Below, one piece after another: positions 45,809 to 54,022 of a stretch of DNA of 64,000 bases. A model generated the notes under the pieces. The model saw only the letters and a list, made by a program, of their open reading frames with translations. It had not been told where the DNA came from and searched no databases. Position 1 is the stretch's first letter, and every line of letters begins with the position of its first letter. Origin of the DNA: Gemmata massiliana (GTDB lineage: Bacteria; Planctomycetota; Planctomycetia; Gemmatales; Gemmataceae); NCBI GenBank assembly GCA_000531095.1, contig HG799468.1, forward strand, positions 380,114 through 444,113, read 5' to 3'. Made by a program: the position numbers and the translations under genes.

Positions 45809-48800
45809 ATGAGTTTGCCCAATGGCCTGAGCCTCCAGGACAGGCTCATATTCCGAAGTTGGCTGGTCCTTCCCTCGGAGAATCGCACCCGCGAGCGACT
45901 TCGGGAACTCTGCCAGGACGACGCCCAGGCCGAACGAATCTGGGCCGCCGTCGGCGAGTACCGCCCGCCGCCAGGGCCGGGCATTCGGATCGAGCGCCCG
46001 ATCGCACGCGGGGCAACCGCCACCGTGTATCGTGCCGTGCGGGACGACGGGCGCGCTGTGGCGGTGAAACACCCCCTCCTCACAATCAATCCAGAGCAAC
46101 TTGAGCGATTCCGGCGGGACGCGGCCGCGGTGCGCGAACTGGATCACCCGAACGTGGTTCGCCTGGAAGAGATTCGGGCGGACGCCCAACCTTACATTGT
46201 GATGGAGCTGGCCGACCGGTCGCTGGACGCCCTGCTCCGGGAGCGGCGCGACCAAGACCTGCTGACCGTCCCGCCGAAAGAGGCCGCCGCACTGGTCCGC
46301 GACTTGGCCGGCGGCGCCGCCTACATCCACGGCAAGTCCGTTTACCACCGCGACATCAAGCCGGGCAACATCCTCCTGTTCCATTCCAACGGCTCCCCTC
46401 CCTCCGATCCGCTGGCCACCACAGGGTATATTCCGAAGCTCGCAGACTTCGGGTGCGCGCGGTTCCCCGATTCGAAGCTCACCCTCCCGCTGGCGGTCCT
46501 TGGCACGCCCGCGTACATGGCGCCCGAACAGGCCGACGGGGACACCGAGCGCGTCGGCCCGGCCGCCGATGTGTACGCCCTTGGGGCGCTGCTGTACGAG
46601 ATGCTTACGGGCCGCCCGCCGTTCGTCGGCGACGACGCGAAGCAGGTCCTCCGGCAAGTCCTGCGCGTCCGCCCCCAGCCGGTACGGCAGGCCAACCCGG
46701 ACGTGCCGGTGGATCTGGAAACCGTCTGCATGCGGTGTTTGGAGAAATCGCCCGAGAACCGCTTCCGGACGGCCGACGAGTTGCGAGCCGAATTGGAACG
46801 ATTCTGCGCCGGTCAGCGAATCCGCAGTCGCCCGCCGGGGCGGCCCGCTCGGATCGGGCGGTGGGTCGTAGAACACCCGCGCGACGCGTCCGCGATCGGG
46901 GCCATCGTGTTTCTGGTTGCGGTGTTGATCGCCGGCTTGGCGTGGGGGTGGCTGTACTACCTGGGTCTCAACGGGCAGTTGCGCGAGGAGATCGCCGAGA
47001 AAGAGGTGAACCAGTACACCTCTTCGCTCGCCCGCGCGGAAGTGGAGATCCTGGACAACCGCGACATCGACCTGGCTCGGCGGCTGCTCTCGGGCTGCCC
47101 GACGCGCCTCTGCGGGTGGGAGCATTCCCACCTCCGGCGCCGCATCGAGGGCGATGGCGAGGGGGTCAGCGTCCTCCCGAAAGACAGGCCACCCGACCCG
47201 ACCCGCGGGATGTGGATGGCCGTCGCCTCGCCTGACGGAGAGATCATCGCGGCAGCCACGATCAACGAGGGCGTCCGGCTGTTCTCGACCGACGGCAACA
47301 GGCAGTTGGGCCAGCTGGCGACCCCGGCCATTTTCGGCCAGCCCCTGCCCGTCTACGGGATCGCGTTCAGCCCGGACGGAAAGACGCTGGCTGTCGCAAC
47401 TCAGAGCCTCGGAGGGCCGGGCGGCCAGTTCGATCACATCGTGCAACTTTGGGAGGTGCCGTCGCGCGCCCTGGTCCGCACGCTCCGGGGGCACACGAGC
47501 AACGTCCACGGGCTGGCGTTCCGCCCCGACGGGCTGGCCCTCGCGAGTTGTGGTTACGACCGGACCGTGCGTTTGTGGGACCCTGCGACGGGTCAGAATC
47601 TCAAGGTCTTGGAAGGGCACACCGGCTGGGTGAACTCGGTTGCATACAATCCGAGCGGTACGGAACTCGTCTCGGTCGGGGCGGACGGGCAGGTGCGCGT
47701 GTGGAACGCCGAAGGCGGGTTGATTCACGCGCAGCCGAAGGCGCACGGGGCGCCGGCGACCGGGGTTGCGTTCGAGCCGACCGGTCACCTCTTTGCGACC
47801 TGCGGCATGGACGGCGCCGTTCGCATCTGGGACGCCCACACGCGGAAGTTGATCCGCACCCTCCTCGGCCACCTCGGGCCGGTGCTGGCGGTCGCCTTCA
47901 CCCCGGACGGCAACCGCCTCGTGTCTGCCGGGTTCGACCGGACGCTCAAGGTGTGGGACTACGAGAACGGTCGGTTGTACCTCACCCTCCGCGGCCACGC
48001 CGACCTGATCTGGTCTGTCGATTTCGTCTCGCGCGGTCCGGCGACGGGGAGTCTCATCTCAACGGGATTCGACGCAACCGTGCGCGTGTGGCGCCCCGCC
48101 GAGCCGCCCGGAACGCCGCGCGCGCCGGTCGTCCGCGTGGGCGGAACCGCGAACCCGGAAGCCGGGCAGCTCGACCTGACCAATGACGTTGCGTTCACTC
48201 GCCCCGGCGACCGGTATGCGGTCAGTTGGTGGGATGGGCGGGTGACCATCCACGGCAAGGACGACCCGACTGGTCGGCAACTGCGCCGTGGTGAGGGCCC
48301 GGCGCACGACGGCCCGGTTTGGCGGCTCAGTTGGACCGGCGACGGATGCCGTCTGGCGACGGCGAGCTGGGACGGCACCGTTCGGGTGTGGAATCCGGCA
48401 ACAGGTGAGTTGATGCGAGAGATACCGGCCGGCACTGGCGCGCATAGCGTCGCGTTTGCGCCTGACGGGCGACGGTTGGTGGTGGGGACAATCGACGGGA
48501 AAGCAACCGTCTGGGATGTCGAGGGCGGCGTGGTGCTCTTCGAATTGACCCGCCCACTCTCATACCTCACTTACTCGGCGGCGTGGTCGCCGGACGGCCG
48601 GTTCATTGCCACCGGTGGCTTCACCCCGGGCGTGTTCGTCTGGAACGGTGAGACCGGCGAACTCGTTACCGATCTTGGGCGGTTGTCGGCGCGCGAAGGC
48701 AAATTCCAGTCGAGCGTGTATCAGTTGGCATTCAGCGGCAACGGCGAGTGGCTTGCCGGGGTTTCCTGGGACAAGCAGGTTCTGGTGTGGCGGGTTCCGA

Positions 48801-49081
48801 AAGTTGGAGAGCAGTGGGTGCAATCGGCCGGGATCGGTGCCGGTCACACGGACTACGCTTGCACGCTGGCGTTCAGTCCGGACGGAGCGACGCTGGCCAC
48901 GGGCGGTCTCGACAAGCGGATTCAATTCTGGAAGGTTCGCGCAGGCGGTCCGCTCGAACAGGTCGGCGGGTCGCGCGTGTGGGGCCAAGTCTGGGGTATA
49001 GCGTGGGATCCGACCTTGCGGCGGCTGCTGGTCGCCGACTGGGACCGCGGCGACGGGGTGAAGTCAATAGCCCCGCCGTGA
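45809..49081 (+). CDS. membrane Ser/Thr protein kinase with C-terminal WD40 propeller repeats
   Basis: 1090 aa. Kinase domain at about 60-335: loop IARGATATVYRAV (first Gly of the Gly-rich loop replaced by Ala66), K87 in VAVKH, HRDIKPGN (D182, N187), DFG (213-215), and APE (238-240). All key catalytic residues are present, so it should be active. One membrane helix (about 361-385) follows. The outer/periplasmic part holds WD40 repeats (about 11-13, recurring GH...V..VAF.PDG..L.S.G.D..V.vWD units such as GHTGWVNSVAYNPSGTELVS). This receptor-kinase architecture is common in planctomycetes. It lies 17 nt after the linker-broken gene and before two secreted proteins, suggesting signalling by the envelope locus. 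Confidence 0.9.
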   Translation: MSLPNGLSLQDRLIFRSWLVLPSENRTRERLRELCQDDAQAERIWAAVGEYRPPPGPGIRIERPIARGATATVYRAVRDDGRAVAVKHPLLTINPEQLERFRRDAAAVRELDHPNVVRLEEIRADAQPYIVMELADRSLDALLRERRDQDLLTVPPKEAAALVRDLAGGAAYIHGKSVYHRDIKPGNILLFHSNGSPPSDPLATTGYIPKLADFGCARFPDSKLTLPLAVLGTPAYMAPEQADGDTERVGPAADVYALGALLYEMLTGRPPFVGDDAKQVLRQVLRVRPQPVRQANPDVPVDLETVCMRCLEKSPENRFRTADELRAELERFCAGQRIRSRPPGRPARIGRWVVEHPRDASAIGAIVFLVAVLIAGLAWGWLYYLGLNGQLREEIAEKEVNQYTSSLARAEVEILDNRDIDLARRLLSGCPTRLCGWEHSHLRRRIEGDGEGVSVLPKDRPPDPTRGMWMAVASPDGEIIAAATINEGVRLFSTDGNRQLGQLATPAIFGQPLPVYGIAFSPDGKTLAVATQSLGGPGGQFDHIVQLWEVPSRALVRTLRGHTSNVHGLAFRPDGLALASCGYDRTVRLWDPATGQNLKVLEGHTGWVNSVAYNPSGTELVSVGADGQVRVWNAEGGLIHAQPKAHGAPATGVAFEPTGHLFATCGMDGAVRIWDAHTRKLIRTLLGHLGPVLAVAFTPDGNRLVSAGFDRTLKVWDYENGRLYLTLRGHADLIWSVDFVSRGPATGSLISTGFDATVRVWRPAEPPGTPRAPVVRVGGTANPEAGQLDLTNDVAFTRPGDRYAVSWWDGRVTIHGKDDPTGRQLRRGEGPAHDGPVWRLSWTGDGCRLATASWDGTVRVWNPATGELMREIPAGTGAHSVAFAPDGRRLVVGTIDGKATVWDVEGGVVLFELTRPLSYLTYSAAWSPDGRFIATGGFTPGVFVWNGETGELVTDLGRLSAREGKFQSSVYQLAFSGNGEWLAGVSWDKQVLVWRVPKVGEQWVQSAGIGAGHTDYACTLAFSPDGATLATGGLDKRIQFWKVRAGGPLEQVGGSRVWGQVWGIAWDPTLRRLLVADWDRGDGVKSIAPP

Positions 49082-49124
49082 GCCGGGTAGAGTGGCATTC
49101 TCGCCCGCTTACCTGGAGGTTCCC

Positions 49125-49640
49125 ATGACCCGCGTGTTGTTCGCCTTAACCGCCGCGCTTGTTCTCGTCGCCCCGACTCAGGCCGCAAACAAGAAGGCAG
49201 TGGTGACGATCATTGCCGAACCGGCCGGTGTGAAGAACAAGGAATACCCGCACTCCGCGCTTCTCATCGAATACAGCGACGGGAAAAAGGAGTGGCTCGG
49301 GTTCATGCCGCCCCACACTGGTAAGGGCGGGCTGGTCGATCCATCCGACCGAACGGAGTGGGTCGGGTCGTACGTCCGGTTCGAACTGGATGAAGGGAAG
49401 GTTCGCGCTGCGCGTAAGGCGACGGTGGCGAAGTACGAGAAGCTGGAGTGGAAGGCCCTGACCTGCGACTGTGTCTCGTTCACGTCCGATTTCTGCCGTG
49501 AAACCGGCCTACTTCGCGTCACGGCACGACCGAACCTGATCCCCGCGAATTTGGTGACGAACTTGGCTTCGATGAACACCGATCTGAAGCCTCAGCACGT
49601 CTCGGAAGTGACCCGGAAGACCAAGCTGCCCTGGCGGTGA
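49125..49640 (+). CDS. secreted protein, possible papain-like (permuted NlpC/P60-type) amidase
   Basis: 171 aa. ATG at 49125 after a perfect GGAGGT. Signal peptide MTRVLFALTAALVLVAPTQAA. The mature part has His in KEYPHSALLIEYSDGK, followed about 95 residues later by TCDCVSFTSDFCRETGL. The order His first, then Cys in a 'nCv.F..d' helix, is that of circularly permuted papain-fold amidases (YiiX/LRAT-like, DUF4105-type). If so, the Cys is the nucleophile and targets would be peptidoglycan amides or lipids. The family assignment is an inference from two motifs. It precedes an M15-like peptidase gene by 57 nt. Confidence 0.55.
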   Translation: MTRVLFALTAALVLVAPTQAANKKAVVTIIAEPAGVKNKEYPHSALLIEYSDGKKEWLGFMPPHTGKGGLVDPSDRTEWVGSYVRFELDEGKVRAARKATVAKYEKLEWKALTCDCVSFTSDFCRETGLLRVTARPNLIPANLVTNLASMNTDLKPQHVSEVTRKTKLPWR

Positions 49641-49697
49641 TTGGTCCCATATCGGCGCTGTCACTAAAGGGTACCCGAATCGGAATGAGGTGTAGCC

Positions 49698-50315
49698 ATG
49701 TTACAAAAAACCGTTGCGTTCGTGGCACTCGCGACTCTGTTCGGCGGGGTGCAGACCTTCGCTTCCGCCACCGAGCCGAAGCTGCGTGGTGGGGAGTGAA
49801 TCGGCCTGTTTCCCGATAGTGCAAAGGTGGACGACCTCGAAAAAGACTTTCGCGAGAAAGTGGAAGCCTTCCTCAAAGCCGTCAAAGAGGTTCGCGCGAC
49901 CGTGACGATTACCAGCACCCTCCGACCGAAGGAGCGGGCGTATCTCATGCACTGGGCGTGGATGATCACGAACAAAGATCAGGACCCCCAGAAGGCGCCC
50001 ACGATGGACGGCGTCGCAATTAAGTGGTGGCACGGCGCAGAGGTGGCATCGAAAAAAGCCGCGCAAGCGATGGTCGATGCGTACGGGATTAAAAACCTTA
50101 AGGTGGCCCCGGCCCTTGCCGCGCGCCACACCGAAGGCAAGGGTATCGACATGAAGATTAATTGGAAGGGAACGCTGAAGATCAGAACCAAAGATGGCAG
50201 GGAAGTCACAATCGCGGACGGCTCACGCGATAGCACAAACGGGAAGTTAATTGAAGTGGGTGGCACATACGGCGTGATTCACTTCACGAAAGTCAAAAAG
50301 GACAAAGTCCTCTAG
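49698..50315 (+). pseudogene. secreted M15-like (D-Ala-D-Ala peptidase fold) protein with in-frame TGA
   Basis: ATG at 49698 with GAGGTG upstream encodes a signal peptide (TVAFVALATLFGGVQTFASA) and a few mature residues, then TGA at 49797-49799. The same frame continues as GLFPDSAKVDDLEKDFREKV to a stop at 50315. The body carries the metal pattern of M15/Hedgehog-type peptidases: His and Asp in RHTEGKGIDMKI (H-x6-D) and a late His in GVIHF, plus TSTLRPKERAYLMHWAW. A GTG at 49827 could restart translation (162 aa) but would lack the signal peptide. A nonsense mutation or base-call error (CGA, GGA or TGG to TGA) is most likely. Confidence 0.6.
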
Positions 50316-50412
50316 TCCACCGATGGAAAGTAGCGCCGTCAAGTAGTCGAGCAGCTCCGCCCTGTCCACAAACGGTTGCAACCTGGACTGTAGCCTAACT
50401 GTAGCCAAAGGG

Positions 50413-50499
50413 TCGGACGCAGGCGGAAATCTCGGACGTGAGCGGAAGCTGACACTCTCGGAATTACCACAAATTCAAGCATTCTGAACGTGAGCGGAC
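50413..50499. repeat. three short direct repeats beside the tRNA fragment
   Basis: Near-identical copies of a ~15-bp unit (TCGGACGCAGGCGGAA 50413, TCGGACGTGAGCGGAA 50432, CTGAACGTGAGCGGAC 50484) lie 40-130 nt upstream of the tRNA 3'-end fragment. Spacing and position resemble integrase arm-binding sites at the end of an integrative element; this is an inference. Confidence 0.5.
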
Positions 50500-50531
50500 G
50501 TCGGTGGACATCCACTCGGACTGATTGACAT

Positions 50532-50567
50532 TGTGGGGGTCACTGGTTCAAGTCCAGTAACGCGCAC
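50532..50567 (+). other. 3'-terminal fragment of a tRNA gene (candidate att site)
   Basis: A T-arm with stem ACTGG / CCAGT around loop TTCAAGT, preceded by GGGGGTC (variable region), is followed by AACGCGCA resembling the acceptor 3' strand. No D-arm, anticodon arm or 5' acceptor partner is found upstream, so this is only the 3' third of a tRNA. Such fragments are what remains when an element recombines at a tRNA 3' end. Confidence 0.6.
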
Positions 50568-50573
50568 TCAACA

Positions 50574-50623
50574 AACCGGCCGCAAACCCAACGGAAACAA
50601 GGGTTTGCGACCGGTTCTTTTTT
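50574..50623 (+). terminator. strong intrinsic terminator after the tRNA fragment
   Basis: 16-nt arms AACCGGCCGCAAACCC (50574-50589) and GGGTTTGCGACCGGTT (50601-50616) with one mismatch, then CTTTTTT. It has the normal position of a tRNA terminator, so the DNA just right of the fragment is probably the original chromosomal downstream sequence. Confidence 0.85.
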
Positions 50624-50817
50624 GCCCTGCCTTTCCCGCCCCGTTTGTCACCGGCTTGTTTGTCACCTGGCTTGTCACCGATTTCAGCTCATTGCACTGT
50701 GGCCCTCGGTTCGGGTCCTGCAACCGCGCGTGAAAAAGGTGCTTCGCGGACGCTGCCCGGCCGCGTGAGTTACCCAAGCGGGGACAGGATCAACGGGAGG
50801 TATGCGCGGCAAGCCCG

Positions 50818-50846
50818 TTGACAGCGATATATCCGTTGGGTACCCT
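50818..50846 (+). promoter_or_regulatory. predicted sigma70-type promoter for the RT-linked RNA
   Basis: Perfect -35 TTGACA (50818-50823), 17-nt spacer, -10-like TACCCT (50841-50846). It faces the terminated RNA candidate and the reverse transcriptase. The -10 matches the consensus only at TA...T. Confidence 0.5.
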
Positions 50847-50852
50847 CAAATT

Positions 50853-51006
50853 ACTGCCTGCGATGGGTGGGCTGAGGCGGTGGTGTCGGAAGTCCGAAGC
50901 GGTGGCGGTGACTTCAATCACTGCTACTGAGGAATTTTACTTTTCAAAACCACTTGCTGGGAGTTGGGCTCGGCGACTCGCAAGGGTGTGCCGAGCCCAC
51001 TTTTTT
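50853..51006 (+). ncRNA. candidate structured RNA upstream of the reverse transcriptase
   Basis: Between a promoter with perfect -35 and a strong terminator lies about 150 nt with no open frame of its own and several small hairpins (CGGA-AG-TCCG; GTGA-CTTCAA-TCAC). The terminator has 10-bp arms TGGGCTCGGC (50965-50974) and GCCGAGCCCA (50990-50999) followed by C and six T. It ends 39 nt before the RT start. A short terminated RNA directly 5' of an RT gene is the layout of retrons and several defence-associated RT systems. Transcription and boundaries are predicted by eye only. Confidence 0.5.
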
Positions 51007-51044
51007 CACCCATATGACTGGTCACCACACAGGGCGCAGAGGCG

Positions 51045-52544
51045 ATGGACCTCCAAACAATCCGCAACGCGATTGAGGAAGAGGCCACCAAACTCATCCA
51101 ACGCCACCAGCGATACGCGGCTGATTTACACGCCCACTTGGATCGATGGGAAGCGAGATCCGGCCAGCACAGGCCAAAAACGATCATGTGCCCCGAGTAT
51201 TGGAACAGCGATCCGGGATTCAACCCATATCACGTCCGGAAGCACGCAACAAAGATTGCCAGAATCATCCGCCGATCGATTTGTCAAGGCATTTACAAAC
51301 CGAGGCCGGCCGCGCGGTTTGGCGTGCCGAAGGACGGCGGCGGCACACGCGAGGTGGCCGCGTTTCAGGTGGCCGACCAAGCGATCGCCCGGACACTCTA
51401 CAAGCGACTCATGGACAAGGGCGAGGGGCGGTTTAGTTCCCGCTGCTTCGCCTACCGAACCGATCTGACGGTCCACGATGCTGTGCTGCACATCGCCTCC
51501 AGTTTGGCGGGAAGAAAGCGAGTGTTCGTTGCCGAGTACGATTTCAAGAACTATTTTGGGTCGATCTCCCACCGACACATTCAGCGGGTTCTTGCGGACA
51601 GGCGGTTTTACATTACCGATCGCGAGCGAGCGATCCTGTGGGCATTCACGCAAAGCAGCACCTATCCTGCGAATGCCTATTCCTTGGTCCAAAACAGTGA
51701 CCGCGAGTGCGGCATTCCGCAAGGTGTATCCACGTCGCTGTTTTTGGCAAACCTGGCGGCCTATCCCCTCGATCGCGCGCTCGAAGGGCTTAGAGTCGAT
51801 TTCGCGAGGTATGCGGATGACACGGTAATTTGGTCGGATAGTTACGGCGAGGTCTGCGACGCCGTGAGGTGCCTCATCGAGGCGGCCAAACAAATGGACG
51901 TCGAGTTCAACGTAAAGAAGTCAGACGGCGTTCGGGTCATCGTGGATCCCGGTGCGAGAGCCGAATTCGAGTCGGGCAATCACGTCGAGTTTGTGGGGTA
52001 TCGTGTGGGGTTCGATTCCATTGGAATTCGGGAGCGTACCGTTCGGAAGATCAAAGAATGGCTCTCTTATCTGATATACGCGAACCTCCTGCAGCAGCCG
52101 AGGCGGAATAATTGCCTGTTGCAAGAGACACAGGGTGTGGACAGAGACTACCTGGTTATGATCTCCCAGATTCGACGATACTTGTACGGAAACGTTACAG
52201 AAGCCATGCTTACCCGCTACGCGGCGGGCGATTTTCCGGAAATGAGCTACCGCGGGTTGATGAGTTTCTACCCCATCGTCGATGACACGGATCAACTGAG
52301 ATCGCTCGACGGCTGGCTGGCGCAGACAATACATCATTGTTTGCGCGAGCGCACAAACCTTTACCAAGCTGCGGGCAACGCTCAACTTCCTCCTCCCCAC
52401 ACCTGCACTCTGGAGCAATTGGTCCACAACGTTCCTCCGGTAATCCGGATTCCGAGCTTTATCCGGATTGCCGCACATTTGCGTAATGCCGCTGCCGCTG
52501 TGGGGCCGAACGTCGTCGCCAACCCTCTGGCACCGTCCTCGTAA
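51045..52544 (+). CDS. reverse transcriptase, probably of the defence-associated (UG/Abi) type
   Basis: 499 aa. RT palm and finger motifs are all visible: FGVPKDGGGTREVAAFQVAD (motifs 1-2, residues 92-111), catalytic Asp166 in YDFKNYFGSIS, GIPQGVSTSLFLANLA (223-238), and YADD (256-259) in RYADDTVIW, then FVGYRVG. The C-terminal ~160 residues are helical (QIRRYLYGNVTEAMLTRY, RGLMSFYPIVDDTDQLRSLD) and do not look like a maturase X or HNH domain, arguing against a group II intron. The retron NAxxH and VTG signatures are not seen. The 'PQGxSxS' form and C-terminal helical part fit UG/Abi RTs, but the subgroup is undetermined. An RNA candidate lies upstream and a PD-(D/E)XK-like gene 40 nt downstream. 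Confidence 0.88.
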   Translation: MDLQTIRNAIEEEATKLIQRHQRYAADLHAHLDRWEARSGQHRPKTIMCPEYWNSDPGFNPYHVRKHATKIARIIRRSICQGIYKPRPAARFGVPKDGGGTREVAAFQVADQAIARTLYKRLMDKGEGRFSSRCFAYRTDLTVHDAVLHIASSLAGRKRVFVAEYDFKNYFGSISHRHIQRVLADRRFYITDRERAILWAFTQSSTYPANAYSLVQNSDRECGIPQGVSTSLFLANLAAYPLDRALEGLRVDFARYADDTVIWSDSYGEVCDAVRCLIEAAKQMDVEFNVKKSDGVRVIVDPGARAEFESGNHVEFVGYRVGFDSIGIRERTVRKIKEWLSYLIYANLLQQPRRNNCLLQETQGVDRDYLVMISQIRRYLYGNVTEAMLTRYAAGDFPEMSYRGLMSFYPIVDDTDQLRSLDGWLAQTIHHCLRERTNLYQAAGNAQLPPPHTCTLEQLVHNVPPVIRIPSFIRIAAHLRNAAAAVGPNVVANPLAPSS

Positions 52545-52584
52545 TAACATCTATTCGCCGCTGTTCGATCGCGCAGATTGAATT

Positions 52585-53448
52585 ATGAGTCTCAGTGCCA
52601 CTCTCCTCCGACCTGACGTGAAGCGTCGACTCGCGTCCGTCATCCGTTTGCCCGACCCGATCGAAACCTTCTACGGTGAGGTTCGTGTCGCTCCACGCAC
52701 GGGTCTCGATACGCTGATCGGCACCGCCTTCGATTACCTGATGAGATTCCGCCTCGAGCGGTTGAACCCGGGATGCAGCAGTGGACCCTGGGTCGCAGAG
52801 GCCGCGGCTCCCGCCCTTCAACGCAGATTCGTTCCTGCGCGACGAGGAATAAGCACAAAGTCGCCGACCGCGGTTGAAACCGTCGCCATTGCTGTTGAGC
52901 GATGTCGACAGCAACAGCGGCGATACCTCAGTTCAGGCGAGGTAACAACGGAACTTCTTGCTTCCGTTTTTGAGATTGCGCAGGTGGATCACTTCGTTCG
53001 GAGTCACTCAGATACGATCTGTCTGGTGCAGTCCGAATCGGCGCAAAGCGAGTTGGCCGCGCTTTACGACGCGATCCCGACTCGGTATTTTGTGGCGCGC
53101 CGTGAGTGCCTGCTGAATCCGACGTTTGGGTCCGGATCGACGCTGGTCGGCGGAGCCGATGCCGACATGCTGCTGGATCAGACTTTGATCGAGATCAAAG
53201 TGACGACCGCCCGACAGGTGACCGCACCCGTCTTTCAGCAACTCATCGCCTACGTCGCGTTGGCTGAGATCGGCGGTGTAGATAGGCAACCTGAAACTCA
53301 ACCCATCGAGTCCATCGGTGTGTACTCCGCTCGCCACGGGTGCTACCACGCTTGGCACGTCGAGGACATCGTTCCGCACCACGACTTGGTGCAGCTCGCG
53401 TCCTGGTTCCTGATCCACGCCGGAACGCCTGATGCCGAATCTCGTTGA
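52585..53448 (+). CDS. PD-(D/E)XK nuclease-like protein linked to the reverse transcriptase
   Basis: 287 aa; starts 40 nt after the RT stop. The central-C-terminal region has the restriction-nuclease core: Asp194 in GGADADMLLD and E203-I-K205 in TLIEIKVT, giving D-x8-E-x-K, followed by an alpha helix with QQLIAY (a Cas4/RecB-like Gln and Tyr position). The N-terminal ~140 residues are helical, with FDYLMRFRLERL. No signal peptide. This fits a DNA/RNA-cleaving effector or processing nuclease. The assignment rests on the motif and its neighbourhood; the same strand and short gap indicate an operon with the RT. Confidence 0.65.
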   Translation: MSLSATLLRPDVKRRLASVIRLPDPIETFYGEVRVAPRTGLDTLIGTAFDYLMRFRLERLNPGCSSGPWVAEAAAPALQRRFVPARRGISTKSPTAVETVAIAVERCRQQQRRYLSSGEVTTELLASVFEIAQVDHFVRSHSDTICLVQSESAQSELAALYDAIPTRYFVARRECLLNPTFGSGSTLVGGADADMLLDQTLIEIKVTTARQVTAPVFQQLIAYVALAEIGGVDRQPETQPIESIGVYSARHGCYHAWHVEDIVPHHDLVQLASWFLIHAGTPDAESR

Positions 53449-53749
53449 TGGCTTCGGACGACTGCGGCGTCATCGTCGGCTCTCACGTGCGCACTGCTGC
53501 GGGCGGAATGCCGCAAGCTCGTAACCAGCCGGAACCACATTATCGAAATGGTCAGTTGTTGTCACACTCACCTACCGCCACCGCGGGTCACCGGGTACGC
53601 TCACATCACTCAGATAATCACGCAACCATAGCAACACCGCTGACAGTAGCGCCCAAAACTGCGGCTTACATGAACTTCTGTTCCTCATTCTAGCAGATCG
53701 CCGGTATACTTTCCCCGGCGGTATCGCAAAGTGCTTTCCGAGAGCTCCC
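53449..53749. other. intergenic stretch, no gene supported
   Basis: About 300 bp. A forward frame of 82 aa (53445-53693) is His/Thr/Ala-rich without homology or ribosome site. The last 60 bp (GCCGGTATACTTTCCCCGGCG) could hold a promoter and a weak hairpin before the small gene at 53750. Confidence 0.4.
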
Positions 53750-54022
53750 ATGAGCGACGCTTCTTCTCAATCGGACCACGTGTGCCTGTGGACCTTCACC
53801 ATGACAGAAGCGTGGGCATGGAAGCGAGACGCAAAGGAATTGGCGAGCCACCGGTCCGCGAGCCCGTGGGATGACGTTGCGCGGCGGCCGAGTCATGCGG
53901 ACAAGCGCCGGGCGTGGCGGCGGGAACTGCTGGGAAATGAAATCCGGGCCGTTCTACGCCCCGGGGCAACCGAGCAGGAATTACAAGCGGCCGCCGAACG
54001 CATGCTCAACTTGGCTGCGTGA
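53750..54022 (+). CDS. small hypothetical protein, 90 aa
   Basis: Soluble, Trp- and Arg-rich (VCLWTFTMTEAWAWKRD, KRRAWRRELLGNEIRAVL), ending in a predicted helix TEQELQAAAERMLNLAA. No family recognised. Ribosome site is weak (GAGAG about 8 nt before ATG). The 3' end overlaps the convergent DUF4365 gene by 42 nt. Its setting among nuclease-fold genes suggests an accessory or antitoxin-like role, but nothing in the sequence proves it. Confidence 0.5.
   Translation: MSDASSQSDHVCLWTFTMTEAWAWKRDAKELASHRSASPWDDVARRPSHADKRRAWRRELLGNEIRAVLRPGATEQELQAAAERMLNLAA

Noticed and set aside
49797..49799. TGA as selenocysteine codon
   Set aside because: It lies just after the signal peptide, away from any catalytic motif, no SECIS-like hairpin is evident directly downstream, and the family does not use selenocysteine.
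50440..50570. Complete tRNA gene
   Set aside because: Only a T-arm and acceptor-like 3' end can be folded; no D-arm, anticodon arm or matching 5' acceptor strand is found upstream.
50818..51468. 217-codon forward frame overlapping the RT start
   Set aside because: It crosses the terminator hairpin and then runs in a different frame through the RT coding region, with Arg/Thr/Ser-rich, low-information sequence. The RT frame has full family motifs.
51045..52544. Group II intron maturase or typical retron RT
   Set aside because: No maturase X/HNH region, no intron-like RNA domains around it, and the retron NAxxH/VTG signatures are not apparent. The UG/Abi type fits better, though the subgroup is unknown.
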